The notes: generated from the letters alone by a model not told the origin. Numbered from the stretch's first letter, positions 39,953 to 52,635 are shown. The stretch: DNA of 64,000 nucleotides from Syngnathus acus (GCF_901709675.1 NC_051088.1:5419664-5483663); one strand, 5' to 3'. Made by a program: numbers and translations.

Positions 39953-40315
39953 GGCGCACTGGGTAGCACGTCCGCCTCACAGTTAGGAGGGTGCGGGTTC
40001 GATTCCACCTCCGGCCCTCCCTGTGTGGAGTTTGCATGTTCTCCCCGGGCCCGCGTGGGTTTTCTCCGGGCACTCCGGTTTCCTCCCACATCCCAAAAAC
40101 ATGCTTGATAGGCTGATTGAGCACTCCAAATTGTCCCTAGGTGTGAGTGTGAGTGTGAGTGCGAATGGTTGTTTGTCTCTGTGTGCCCTGCGATTGGCTG
40201 GCAACCGGTTCAGGGTGTCCCCCGCCTACTGCCCGATGACGCTGGGATAGGCTCCAGCACACCCGCGACCCCCGTGGGGACTAAGCGGTACAGAAAATGG
40301 ATGGATGGATGGATG
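39953..40315 (+). mobile_element. (TGGA)n-tailed retroposon, young copy
   Basis: This copy is nearly identical to the one at 42150-42533, with a short 5' truncation. It has the B-box-like GGTTCGATTCC and a (TGGA)n tail. GTTACCATTGCA precedes it and GTTATCATTGCA follows it, a target duplication of at least 12 bases with one change. Confidence 0.85.
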
Positions 40316-40726
40316 TTATCATTGCACCAAACATTTGAATGTTCAACAGAAGCAGCAGCATGAAGCACATCATGTTAAAGCAGACTGACTGTGAAACAAA
40401 TTCAACAAATGGATCCAAGGTCAAGAACAAACACTTGATTTGATTTGATAACCGCTTATTTGTTTGGATTCTGAAACACACCTGATTCAAACAATCAGGA
40501 TTGTTATCAGGCTCCTGCAGAGCTGCATGGCTGATGAGGTCATCATATGAATCATTCATTACAAGTTGTACTTGGGGGCGAACGAGGTAAAAATCACGTT
40601 TGAGTCTGATTAGATAAAAAAATATGTATTATGTATAGCATACGTGTAGCACTATACAGGATTTTTTTGTTCTTGTAACTCTGTCATGCCAGGTTAGACA
40701 AGCCTCGCACATGTTTTTCTCCTCAG

Positions 40727-40880
40727 AAATGGTGTGAGACTGACTGCATCCTTTGAGGCTCAACCGATGTATAACCCATCTTCCTTGGAAGGTCTCGCTA
40801 AGTCTAACGAAGGTCTACCCCGGAGCTTCAGTCTAAGGCCTGTGCAGAGAACACCAATAATATCATCTTCCATTCCCACA
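40727..40880 (+). CDS. candidate internal exon of an unidentified gene
   Basis: The stretch lies between a good acceptor (TTTTTCTCCTCAG) and a strong donor (ACA-gtaagt). One frame is open through the 154 bases: NGVRLTASFEAQPMYNPSSL, later PRSFSLRPVQRTPIISSS and IPT, in phase 0 at the donor. It has no cysteine and much Ser/Pro, so it may be a disordered segment. The phase required at the acceptor does not match tentative edn3 exon 4. In the frame that does match, it would read KWCETDCIL and stop. So it is either the edn3 end or part of another gene; I cannot decide. Confidence 0.3.
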
Positions 40881-41619
40881 GTAAGTCCTGGGAAATATTT
40901 GTGCAAACAGCCTAACCAGCCAGGTTCATAGCCCCCACCGCAGCTTACCGTTTGTTGTTCCAGTTCAGCTTCATTTGACCTCGTACATTAGAGTCTAATG
41001 ATTAGACATTCATTCAAAAGGGACTTGGGATGCACCTGTGGCAATCATTTAAGGATCTTAAAATATAATCTTTGTGAATTTTCAGAGGATTGTCTGTGCA
41101 CAGGGAGCTCATGTGTTTTCTTTTTTCACCCTTGTTTTTCACATTTTCTTTTATAGTTTTAAGTCATGAACATGTTTCATTTCCTTTACATTATAAGCAA
41201 GAGAAATACACTTCAATAACAGTCTACATTTATTCTTCAATTTGGTTTTGTTGTTATTGAGCCTCTTCCAGAAATGACTTTCTTCAAGCATGTAACATGG
41301 TCTTCCATTTGGGACTGCTGGTATCAAGTTTGTAACAACATGTGTCCATGTGGTTATAGCATCATAATCTTGAGGCAACATCTTAAAATTGTACTAATAT
41401 CTCAAGGTTTTCATTAGATACGTGATAATGATGACTTCTTCATGTTTTTCACAGTTTTTCTTTAGAGGTGACTTTGTCATGTTTTCATTTAATTTAATAC
41501 TCTTTTTTTTTTTACCATAAGCCAATGCTTTAGCTGGTGTGCTGACACTGTATGAATATCGTTTTTAACAATATAGGTTAATGCATTTTTGTTTTGCTAC
41601 CTTTACTAGTTTAGAGGGG

Positions 41620-41953
41620 TCAGCACAAGTAACGCACTGATTGCATGTCCGCCTCACAGTTCAGAGAGTTCAGATTCGATTCCAACTCCGGCCCTCCTTG
41701 TGTGGAGTATTCCATCGCTGTGCCTGTGTGGGTTATCTCCGGGCACTCGGGTTTGCTTCCACTTCCCAAAAACATGCTTTGCAGGCTAATTGAGTACTCC
41801 AAAATTGCCCATAGGTGTGTATACTAGTGCGGATGGTTGTTCATCTCTGTGTGCTCTGCGATTGGCTGGCAACAGGTGCAGGGTGTCCACTGCCTACTGC
41901 CCGATGACTGCTAGGATAGGCTCCAGCACGCCCGCGACCCCTGTGGATGGATG
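41620..41953 (+). repeat. (TGGA)n-tailed retroposon, diverged copy
   Basis: The head (GCATGTCCGCCTCACAG, AGATTCGATTCC), core and tail (GTGGATGGATG) are recognisable, with many substitutions. It is an older insertion than its neighbours at 39.9 and 42.1 kb. Confidence 0.75.
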
Positions 41954-42149
41954 AATAGTAGTGTAGATCCCCTTCCTGTACTATAAGTCCACATGTTGAA
42001 GATATGCAGTATTTTTCCAACCTAATGGGAACTGTGTTTTCTCTTTGGGAATTGTTTGCTGTCAAGCATCCTGCTATTAACATAATAATGAAAAAAATCA
42101 TCTGAAACACATACTTTAGTCAAACTCAATTAAATCAAGTGTGTTTGTG

Positions 42150-42533
42150 GCGAGCGACCCCGCGCATGGCGGCTCGGTGGCGCACTGGGTAGCACGTCCG
42201 CCTCACAGTTAGGAGGGTGCGGGTTCGATTCCACCTCCGGCCCTCCCTGTGTGGAGTTTGCATGTTCTCCCCGGGCCCGCGTGGGTTTTCTCCGGGCACT
42301 CCGGTTTCCTCCCACATCCCAAAAACATGCTTGGTAGGCTGATTGAGCGCTCCAAATTGTCCCTAGGTGTGAGTGCGAGTGCGACTGGTTGTTTGTCTCT
42401 GTGTGCCCTGCGATTGGCTGGCAACCGGTTCAGGGTGTCCCCCGCCTACTGCCCGATGACGCTGGGATAGGCTCCAGCACGCCCGCGACCCCCGTGGGGA
42501 CTAAGCGGTACAGAAGATGGATGGATGGATGGA
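42150..42533 (+). mobile_element. (TGGA)n-tailed retroposon, fullest copy
   Basis: This copy has the longest head (CGAGCGACCCCGCGCATGGC, then GGCTCGGTGGCGCACTGGG), with an A-box-like TGGCGCACTGGG and a B-box-like GGTTCGATTCC. The core is typical and the end is GAAGATGGATGGATGGATGG. TGTTTGTGG lies on both sides (42142-42150 and about 42534-42542). I take this copy as the reference for the family in the window. Confidence 0.85.
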
Positions 42534-44288
42534 TGTTTGTGGTGGTCATAAAGCCATGAACTAGTTATGCCAACATAGACTGCTGTATTGTTGTTAATAT
42601 GCATGATGAATGGCCTGTCATAATGCAATTCGAGGGATGCACTTTGACTGACGCACATTGGGGAGTTGGAGTGAAGCACAAAAGAGTGTAAATCACAATT
42701 ATTGGCTGCAGTACATTTTTAAATGCCTAAGATTTCCCGAATTTCCCAAAATAAATACAGGTGATGCTGAATGAGTAATAAAAAAAAGAAAGAAAGAAAA
42801 GGAAGAAGAAAAGGTTATAACAACAGGTACAAGTGAAATGGCAGTTTATAAAATGTATTGGTCCTTAATAACCTATTAGTTGTCTGGTTTAGATTTAACA
42901 AAAAAGATTTAGCCCTTAAATCAGTTGGGGGAGGGGCGGGGGGCAATCAAGCATAATAGGAACAAAAATTGTTGTTGACAAACGTTGACCTTTCTGACAA
43001 AGCTCAAAACTATGCAACGAATTTCCCACATACACAAAACTGCCATACACGTTTCACAAAGAGGGAAGCAATCAGGATAGATTTCATGAATTTTCTCCCT
43101 TAAATAATGTTCAGTAGCCTATGTATGGTATTATAATGAGTCAGACAGTCGCGGGCTTTTACAGATGATATGATGATATTGTGTTACGCCTCCTGCCAAG
43201 TATTCTCAGACAGGGGGGTCCCACATTCTCCTTCCCACTCATCTTCTATTTTGGCAGAAGAGGAGGGGTGGGAATCCCTTGCCATGAGCTCTAAAAGAAA
43301 TTGTGCCATTCTGTATTCACAATACTAGGTTTGGCCTGCTCAAATTGCAGAAAATGAGTGCAGAAAAACTTCGTTGAAGATACCTTTAAAAAATGACTAT
43401 TTGGCAGTCCTAATTTCTCCAGTTATGTAGAGTAGGGGAGACATTGCTCCCACTCTACCTGCAGACAAATGGGAAGCAAAGCTGTGTCTTCCAGGAAGAA
43501 CGACCTTGTCTTCTATGGCTCATTGAAGAATTAAACACTTATGCAGTTGAACAATTTAGATGCAGCTGTTGACGAGTGTGCAGACAGGAAACACAACATT
43601 TCTGGACTGACATTGCCCTAATGGCCACGTCTGGAATGCGGAGCCAGTTAATATGGAAGCCTGTTGAACTGTAACACCGGCGTTCGGGCAGTTGACTCAA
43701 CAGCAAGTCTGAGACGTCCTGCGATTCAACCAGCTGCTCTGCCAATGAGCCCACTGTCTCTAAGATTAAGCCATACTAGATACACATGGCCCATAACCTA
43801 AACTTGTAACCTTTCAATCCTTTGTATGATCGCAAGGACTCACTTGTGTAGTTCTCCTCCTGCTGTCGTTGTAGTTGTAAAAACCACTTCTGGCACTTGA
43901 TAGGGATCTATAATATCCAAGTCGTTCAGCTTGAACATGTATCTCATTATGTTCTTTTCATCAATGTCAGATGCGATTTGCTTTAGATGGAATGTTAACT
44001 GATAAATACTTATTTTATCCTTTGTCTGCCATCGCTACCATCCTGCCATCATAAAACATATGCATGTGAGGATCATTCGCATGACGTCTGGAGCAAAACA
44101 GTGTCGTTGTTCAGTTTAGAATATAATATAATAGAATGCCTTTATTGTCATTGGCATTCAATGAAATTTACTGGTCGAAACTGGATGATGAAATGAATTC
44201 AGATTACATATGAATGCACAGATCTTTTTTGTATTTGCACCTTTGACTTCCACTTGTGTGTGTGTGTGGGTGGGGGTGCTTCAGTCAG

Positions 44289-44399
44289 AATACTTTAAAG
44301 GTTGTTGTCATTAAGGAAAAATCAATTTTTAAGCCGTGGAATGAAGAATTGCTCTTGACACTTTCTGATGAAGCGCTGCAGAAAGACGCCTTCAGTAAA
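44289..44399 (+). CDS. candidate internal exon of an unidentified gene
   Basis: Thirty-seven codons in phase 0 at both ends (NTLKVVVIKEKSIFKPWNEE ... DEALQKDAFSK), followed by a consensus donor AAA-gtgagt. The acceptor (CTTCAGTCAG) has a GT-rich rather than pyrimidine-rich tract, which weakens it. The phase fits the candidate exon at 40727-40880. If the donor is not used, the frame runs on to a TAA at 44550-44552 (SPSPMNLYSYLNSS...). No family was recognised. Confidence 0.3.
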
Positions 44400-45084
44400 G
44401 TGAGTCCCAGCCCAATGAATCTATACAGTTATCTCAATAGCAGCGCCTGCGAGGAGGTGGGCCACCTTAGATCTTGTCCCAGTCAGTCGGTGAGGAATCC
44501 AGGCAGCAACTACCAAACCAGTCCAAACAGTTTAAATGTGAAGGCGGAATAAGTTACATTTTAGCAAGTTTTATATCCTTTAATCAAACAATAAAACGAT
44601 ACAGAGTTAAACAAGTCAGGTGTTAAGCCCACAGTAAAATGCCATGTCACAGACTGTGAATTGCCAGTGCATAACAAGCAAATTATGCAGAATATGTGAC
44701 GCTACATGCACTGATAGTGCATCCCCGCAGGCATTTCATAAAAGTTGCAGACAAGCCTGTTCAGATAGGTGTGAATCCAACAGCTGCAACAAAAACTAAC
44801 AAGTACAAACATTTCATTATTACTTCACTTGTTTTTCACTCTCAATTAGGAAAGCATTTCTGTGGTTTTGATGCAAATATTTTTTGAGTGCATGAGTAAT
44901 TCGCAGTCTCTTGCACAACACATTTCAAAAACCGATGTGGGATCTAGGTAAAATGAAGTGGATACACGTCATCTTATTTGATCAGAAAACTGACAACCCT
45001 TTTACCATAATAAAACACTCCATGACACGGCAGTAGAAAACTGCAGCCTCTAGCTTACCCTGTTTGCAGCTCAGTCAGCCGGTC

Positions 45085-45148
45085 TAGGCTCAGCTCATCT
45101 ACGACCCTAATGAGGACAAAACATAATAGAAAATGGATGGACAGGCAC
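45085..45148 (+). repeat. tail fragment of the (TGGA)n-tailed retroposon
   Basis: CTACGACCCTAATGAGGACA and ATAGAAAATGGATGGACAGG match the family 3' end only. Confidence 0.5.
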
Positions 45149-45434
45149 ACACAGAGCTGTTTCATGGGAAACTTCCAGGATTCCTGCTGTCCTTTAAATC
45201 CTCCCAAAATAATACATGCTATATGACTAATGGCAAGTGACACCACAAAGGAAAAAAGGACATCCAAAAAATACATACCACTGTAAGATTGCACAACCAC
45301 TAATTGTGAGTTGTAATTCAAACTGGTACACTGAAATAACTGCGCCTTGTACTCATTTTTTGCTTTACAAAACATGGCAGTAGCACCATTATTAAAAAGC
45401 TCACTGAAAGAAAAGGTTACTGTTTTGCTTAGAG

Positions 45435-45639
45435 CAGTCCTTCTCAAATAGTGGAGCGGGCTACCCTGGGGGGCGTGACCTCGATGGCAGGGTGGGGGCG
45501 TGTGACCTCATGGAACATGTTCATTTGGGTAAAATGGAATGCAGAGGTGTACTCATTACAATTTTATAAACATATTATACTTTTTATAGTCACAGATGAG
45601 AATTGGGGGGGCATCACAGAAAATAATTGAGAAGCACTG
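45435..45639. mobile_element. 205-bp hAT (Charlie-like) MITE
   Basis: The ends CAGTCCTTCTCAAATAG and AATTGAGAAGCACTG form the widespread hAT terminal inverted repeat (CAGTGNTTCTCAA). The flanking octamers GCTTAGAG and GGTGAGAG agree at six of eight positions, so the target duplication is decayed. Confidence 0.65.
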
Positions 45640-48028
45640 GGTGAGAGTAAGATAAAGCCTTTTGTCAGCGTGCACAAAGAACTGATAAAACATGTGTCTT
45701 AGTTCTAAGCCTATGAAATGAAAAGGCCAACAGACAAAATGAAAAGTAAAATGTATACACACATTTTAAAATAAATCATAAAAGGGTATGACAGATGCAT
45801 CTTTGATTTCATAAGAACAGAATTACTCACCTTGGAAACATGTCCACAACTAGTCCTAAAATTACTTAAAATTCATGTTTATGAGCTTGTGACCTGCTCT
45901 TGACGATGTTTTTGAGTAACACATTGGCCTGAAAACTGAAAACCGAGTCGTAACATATTAACGTCATTTGAATCTTGATTTACTTACCAATTATCTTCAT
46001 GATCAACAAAAAAACATTTCTGAAAATGCTTTTATTGTCAATTGTACTAATCTTTGCAAGTAGAACCAAGCAGCCTGTCGCAGCCCACAATTGGCAAAGA
46101 GATGATGAGACCCAGCCCGCTGAGTGATGTAAAAAAGGAAACTCCCAAATGCCAGCCGGAACATGTACAGTTGCCGGCGGGATCCTGCACCTGCTACAGG
46201 CAAAAATGCAAGCAAAATTGTGCCTGCTTCAATACACTTACTGTTCAGATGCTGAGAGGCAGAACTGGCTTAATTGCATTAGACAGACCGAGAAATGGGC
46301 TGATTTCAGCAAGACAAGATATACTGAGAAGTAAATTTGTGCTATAATTCTGGATCCTTGGGGTATTATGTCGATGTTTTTGTATATTATGTTTTTTGCA
46401 TGTTGCCAACATGTTATCCATACCCCTGCTGTTTCAAATTGTGAAAAAAAAGTGCACATACCAATGTAGGGAAGAGTCCTATTCGAGGGAAGAGTCCTAT
46501 TCGGCCAACTAAAGAGTGGATTAATTTTTTTAACATTTTCCATTTATATTTTGGTGTTATTATTGCCTGGTGTTGACACAGGAGCAAATGTCGTCTCAGG
46601 TGTGCAATAAATGTAAACACGGATATATGGGGTATGGTCACTTGGAATCAACAGTACTGTACATATAAGCAAAACATTCTTTCTGTTTTGGATATGGGAA
46701 AGAAAATCTATGTGGAAAATTTATTTTATAGCGTTTCAAACAAAACCAGTTTTGCAAAGTGCAATACATCCCTGCATCCTACATGGATCGTAACATCCAG
46801 GGCACTCTCTTCACATATGCCCATCAAAATAAGAGGGGAAAAACACACAGATTTCATGCATCCAAACTTTGCCAGATGACATTCCATTTCTAAAGCCTTG
46901 AGATGGTTCATAAAATTGAGAAGAAATGCATGCTGGCCTTTACTTTGATCAATGAGACAATCCAAGTATTAATAAAAATCATCAGGACTGTGCTATAACA
47001 AAGTTATTCAACCGAGTAGAGAGATACGGTACATATTTGTATTAACCCCTACAAAATGCAGAACCAACTGTTCTACCAACATATACACCAACATGACCTT
47101 GAAAATAGTTGAATTACTTCCATCTGTTTTGAAATAAACTGGGAAAAAAGTAATCTAAAACACAAGCCAGTCAATGGTTTTATCAACTTGTAAGCGCATG
47201 AATGAATTTATGAAGTTGCCTCAGGACAACAGTTATTGCATGATGAATAAAAACAAATAGCTTTACATGTTTACCATTTCTTTTATTTATACATTCCACG
47301 AAGAGGTTTGTTATGATTCTGTGTTACAGTATGTGCAAGAGTTCCCAGACATGACTCATGAGAACCAATGAGAGACAATAAGCCCCGCAAAATTTGCTTT
47401 AAACAGACCCGTATCAGAAGATGCCACAAGCCGCCCAAGCGTTCATCTTTTTTTGCGCAGAACCAAACAAAAACAGTTTTTTTAAAAATAGTACATGTTA
47501 CAGTATGTGCAGTAGCTCCACTTCAGCACAAGGACGGAGGAGCAGAACGAGCTCCGTTGACACGGAACTTCTGCATTTGGTGTTCAATGGCATTGCCAAA
47601 TGTTTCTGCAGGAATTATTTCTCAAATGTACAATGCTGAGAAAAGGTATCAGCCCGCTTCTTAGTTCTCCCACTTTAATACTTAAGATCATCAAACAAAT
47701 GTAAATATCAGACAAAATAATCAAAGTAAACATTATTGGTGATTTTATATATTGAAGAGGAAGTCAAGTAAAAAATATAATTTACAATTGTATGTTTGAT
47801 GTGGCTCCACCCATCCAAACACGGTATTCTGGGTTTTTGAAATATGAATCTAGCAGCAAAATCAAGCGTTTATATCCATCTCAGGAGGCATCTATATGTA
47901 AATGGTCTCTTTGAGTAGAAGCACCTGTGGCTAAAGCCAAACTGTGGCCAATATATACATTGGACTATATTTTTTCAAATAAAAACAACCAAAGGTAAAA
48001 GTAAACTCTAGTAGTTACCTGACAGTGG
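45640..48028. other. intergenic, no supported gene
   Basis: Frames at 46054-46347 (two overlapping, one Cys-rich) and 47368-47664 were examined. They lack paired splice sites and recognisable domains. The stretch is otherwise AT-rich. Confidence 0.3.
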
Positions 48029-48031
48029 TAT

Positions 48032-48082
<51 letters not shown>
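48029..48082 (+). repeat. (TTTA)n microsatellite
   Basis: About 13 uninterrupted tetranucleotide units. Confidence 0.95.
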
Positions 48083-48084
<2 letters not shown>

Positions 48085-48699
48085 AATAAACTAATTTGTT
48101 GTAAAATATTTTTTGATGCTTGTGGAAACGTTACAGGCTTTCATAATAATACAAAATTATAACTACCGAGGACTTACTATATTAAACGTAGCCTGCATTT
48201 CATTCATTGTTGTGTACTGTTCTTTATTTATTATTTGCTCTTTACATGAATGGACCATGCATTCCGTTCAGCCTTTTGGGTTTGACTTCCTTCGGAACGG
48301 TACTTAAAAGTAACCTTTACATTCCTCCACTGGTCTCATGTTACGTAATCAAGTCAAAGGGTTTGGTGGACCCTTTGTGGGGGGTTTTCAGTCCATCAGA
48401 TACGTATGTTGACAATATCCTGCAGCTGTGCTCCCTCGTATGTTACAACAATGTTTTGGTTGCTTGATCAAAAGTATTTTCTGTGAAGACTATTAATTCT
48501 ATCCAGTAGAACAGGGATGAGCAACTGGTGGGCCTCGCAAACTTAATGGCTCCACCAAAATATATATTTTTTCTTTTTTTATAACCCCCCCATGCAGTCT
48601 TCAGAAAAAATCGATCTACATTTCCCACAAAAAATAGGGGAAATTGGGATAAAACATAATCCCTGAAAAAATTGGAGAAAGTCCGAAATATTAAAAATG

Positions 48700-49044
48700 T
48701 GCAGGGTTGGATTCTGGCTCCAATCTTCCTGTGTGGAGTTTGCATGTGCATGCCTTTGTGGGTTTGCTCCAGGTGTTCCAGTTTTCTCCTAAATTCCAAG
48801 CATATACATAGTAGGCCGATTGACCTCTCCAAATTTTTAGTAGGTGTGACTCTGTGTGAATGGTTGTTTGTGTGCCTTGTGATTGGCTGGTGACCACTTC
48901 AGGGTGTACCCCACCTACTACACAAAATCAGCTGGGATAGGGTCCAGCATGCCCGCTGGATGGATGGATGGATGGATGGATGGATGGATGGATGGATGGA
49001 TGGATGGATGGATGGATGGATGGATGGATGGATGGATGGATGGA
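48700..49044 (+). repeat. (TGGA)n-tailed retroposon with tail grown to 22 units
   Basis: This is a diverged family copy (GGTTGGATTCTGGCTCC head, GATTGGCTGGTGACCAC core). Its tail has become an 88-base pure (TGGA)22 array at 48957-49044, followed by degenerate units. Frames reading DGWMDGWM or HPSIHPSI here are microsatellite artefacts. Confidence 0.85.
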
Positions 49045-50510
49045 CGGCCAGACGGACAAACTGATGGACGAACTGACGGACAGATGACGGTGACAAACAT
49101 TTGCAAAGGAAAAAAACACACTACAGTGATCACATTAACACTGAGGGATGTGCAGGAAAACAGGTACATAGTATCAACAAGTATATATTTACAGGCAGGC
49201 TCCAGGGTAAGTCAATAGGTCTATGGTTGTACAAACCAGTCATCACTGTTGCCTCTGTCGCTCAGATTTGACATTTCTCCAACAATATAAGCACAGAGTC
49301 AGAATAACAAAGAATGATATAAATATAAATAATAGTAAATACTTATCTCACGTCAGTTACAATAAGAGGCAGGCAATGCTGTGAGACCACAGAGGGAGCG
49401 CTCAAGCGGGGTTCCTTATCTGTAGGACCTTGTACCTTCACGCAGGCATCATGATGGTAACAAATCTTCTTCGAAACATTTGGAACTGCAAACAAAAAAA
49501 AACATTAACTCAGGTAATGCATTGGATAACAGGAAACAAGGGAATTTTTCAGTGACCTGTGTGTTGATGGTGACGGCTTGTGACTGCCACCAAGTGGACG
49601 CATTTTACAACCCCTCTCTGGTGTGTTCTGGCAACACAACAATTTTAAGATAAATCATGGAGTTGCAGTCACATGCATGCAGGCCTCACAAGTTTTTCAA
49701 TCATCACAGATGCGATGAATACAAACACATTCAGTAGCAGTGTGTTACAATTTGAAAAGCTTCCCAATACTTTTGGAACTGTCACCCTCATCCACTGAGG
49801 TATGACAAAGAAACTATTTGGGTCCAAACTTTCCCAGGTTGAATTCCAAATTTAAGGGCCTTAGATGATTCAGAAATAAATCAGATGGATAAAAAAAAAG
49901 GTTATGATCCTGACTATGTAGACACAATAGATATTTTCATTATCCAGTGGGACAATCAAACAGTCAACCAATAAAAAAAAAAAGAATTTTTAAACAGTCA
50001 TGACCTGGGTCAGTCATGAAAATAGATAAATGCAAGACATGCCAGTACTGTCAAATTTCAGCACAAAAGAGTTCACTAACAAACATTTATGAGAAGTTGC
50101 CTCTGAACGGGTGTTTTTGCATGACTCAAGGAATGAACAAATTTAATTGTTGGTATTTTTCATACGTTCACCAAAGAGTTTATCTTTTAGCCGTACGTAT
50201 ATGTATCAAGTACACTGAATATGAAGAATCAACGATAAGAATTGACAAACAAACATAACCGAATCAGAGCCCAAATAAGCCATTCTTTCTTTTTGGTATG
50301 AATGTTTTTATGTATAGGTGGTCCAATTTACATTTGAATTGTTTCCTATCACTTGAAAAATTATATAATCCAGTACACAAGTAAGTAGTTTTTGCTGACA
50401 AGCAAAATTAAATAAAATTAAGTAAAAAATGGAGAGAAACGAGTTGTTTCTCTGTATATTCAACCCTGTACCACAGTGACATTGGATTTCACCCCACCTG
50501 CTGCGTATAT
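49045..50510. other. intergenic, nothing recognised
   Basis: AT-rich DNA. No coding exon was supported. Confidence 0.3.
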
Positions 50511-50873
50511 CCATCCATCCATTTTCTGTACCGCTTTATCCCCACGGGGGTCGCGGACTTGCCGGAGCCTATGCCAGCTGTCATCGGGCAGTAGGCGGGG
50601 GACACCCTGAACTGGTTGCCAGCCAATCGCAGGGCACACAGAGACGAACAACCATCCGCACACGCACTCACACCGAGGGGTAATTTGGAGCGCTCAATCG
50701 GCCTACCAAGCATGTTTTTGGGGATGTGGGAGGCAACCGGAGTGCCCGGAGAAAACCCACGCGGACACGGGGAGAACATGCAAACTCCACACAGGAAGGG
50801 CCGGAGGTGGAATTGAACCCGCACCCTCCTTACTGTGAGGCGGACGTGCTAGCCAGTGCGCCACCGAGCCGCC
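50511..50873 (-). mobile_element. (TGGA)n-tailed retroposon with perfect 14-bp target duplication
   Basis: This is a minus-strand copy: CCATCCATCCATTTTCTG (tail) at the left and GCGCCACCGAGCCGCC (head) at the right. CCTGCTGCGTATAT flanks it exactly on both sides (50497-50510 and 50874-50887). It is among the youngest copies in the window and the best proof that the family moves by target-primed reverse transcription. Confidence 0.9.
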
Positions 50874-51449
50874 CCTGCTGCGTATATTTTTTTTCAAATA
50901 GCTGTGACTTTCACTCATGGACCTAATCACACTCACAATCGCACTTAATCACAAAACGTGGCTCATGCAGCAGACACATAATTCCCAATCATTTATTAGG
51001 ATATTTTCCATTATGGTGAAGTCAGGTGCTGGAGTGATATTATGTCAACCTACAGTAAAAATAAATAAAAAATACTGAGATGACATTTTTGTATCTTCTC
51101 AGCAAGTATTTTCCCTATTGTTTACTGCCAACTGTAGCTTATATCTGCAAACCAAATGCCTAGGATGGGCTAAATGGGTTTCGGTTGTTAATTGACAGCA
51201 GTTCGGGTTTCATTTGGAACAACCAGTTCACGTGAAATCAAACTGCGTGGGAGGGCATACGTTTTGCTGATTTATGCAATACGTATATCATTTGAAAAGT
51301 TTTGATTGAAATTGTACAGGCTGTATTTTATTTGTTGCTATGCCAACTATATTTCCAGCTTTTGGGCGCGAAATGTAAAAATAGCTTAGGTTAAAAAAAG
51401 AAAAAAGAGAAAAAACGTAAAGGTGAAACGACGACGTGATGCTGCGTGG

Positions 51450-51692
51450 CAAATGCTGAGTGGCGCTCACGCGCATAACGCGCATAACGCGCAACGTTAG
51501 GAGTTCCCCTCTCTTCCTCCCCCTCCTCGGGTCGGCGAAATCTTTCTCGCCGGCTTGTGGTTGCTTGCTTTCCCCGCCTGCAGGGCTACATCTCCCCGGG
51601 CAGAAGAAGGCGCTGGGCGGGGCGGCGGTCAGCATACGACCCGCTTCCTCCATGATCCGCATCCGGTATTGACGCCCGGCACCACCACACAG
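51450..51692 (+). promoter_or_regulatory. CpG-rich promoter and 5' noncoding exon of the protein 4.1 gene
   Basis: This is the only clearly GC- and CpG-rich single-copy stretch upstream of the 4.1 coding exons. It holds GCGC-rich repeats (CGCATAACGCGCATAACGCG), a pyrimidine-rich tract, a GC box (GGGCGGGGCGGCGG) and a donor CACACAG-gtacga at 51692. An upstream ATG at 51652 begins a seven-codon frame (MIRIRY, stop). The 5' end is not fixed. The link to the exons at 60.3 kb is inferred from position and orientation. Confidence 0.5.
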
Positions 51693-52447
51693 GTACGACT
51701 TGCGAGTTGACTGCATTTGTTTTGTGCGCTAGCTGAACAGGTGCATGCTGCGTTTGGCTGCCTGTAAATGGCATTTCAGGGCCAGCTGCATTGCAGCCGG
51801 ACAAAGGCACCGCTTTGTCTCTTTTGCAAAGGGACAGAGGGCGTTGACACGTTTAATGCACCCACTATTTGTCACCTCGTACTGGTGTAGATGTAATCGG
51901 AGCATCTTTCTATTTCATGCATATTAGGCCCAGTGTGCAGAAGCTGTAAGCAGGTGCACCTTTCTTTTCCTAGCATCTCCGCTCTCCACCTCCATTATCA
52001 TCCCGAGACAAATCATTTATTTCGCAATCGTGCCGCCACAGGCTTTGAAGCCGAAGATGATCATGTAATGAGCTCATTGAAGATGGTGTGTGTATTGTCG
52101 CGGGTGTGGCAGAGGGGGCAGGCGTGGGCTCCTCACAGACACCAGGTCTGTGCACGCTGTGCATTGTGTGCAAGTGGAAGCCGGAGAAGTGACTGCTGGT
52201 CTAGTGAAGCAACACGTTTATTGCAGATTAAAGTGGAATGCTGGTTGAAATGAAATCAGTTTGCCTCCATTAAAATCAATGCATTCGTGTTCAGTGTCTT
52301 GGTGATAGTCCAGGTTGTAATGTTTCCATAGGTACGTTTATGGCAACAAATAAGGCTCTTAGAATTTTTTTTTAGGAAAAATATCATGGCACCACACAAC
52401 CAAACAAAAGTATGGTGGCCTATAAGTATACTGGCTGCAATTACGAT

Positions 52448-52635
52448 TACAGTAATCCCTCGTTTTAATTTTAATAATCAATACAAATTACGTACTATAC
52501 AGTGCACCTTTGCGGCCTGACTCCGCTCTGTAGTGTCTTTTTCTTCTGAAGCCATAACACAATGCACTGTGAAAAAAAATCGTGAAGCAGCGAGGCCGTG
52601 AAAGGCGAACCGTGATATAGCGAGGGATTACTGTA
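52448..52635. mobile_element. 188-bp MITE with TACAGTAATCCCTCG ends
   Basis: The left end TACAGTAATCCCTCG and the right end CGAGGGATTACTGTA are perfect inverted repeats. The interior has the family motifs GTGAAGCAGCGAGGCCGTGA and CGAACCGTGATATAGCG. A fragment of the same family is embedded at about 63741-63785. Confidence 0.8.

Noticed and set aside
46054-46347. Cys-rich frame (SCTCYRQKCKQNCACF) and an overlapping frame ending SDAERQNWLNCIRQTEKW
   Set aside because: The two overlap in different frames, neither has a clean acceptor-donor pair, and the PH-domain-like look of the second rests on a few residues. Worth a translated search but not supported as an exon.
48883-49218. Repetitive frames reading DGWMDG or HPSIHPSI
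   Set aside because: Translation of the (TGGA)22 tail microsatellite, not a repeat protein.
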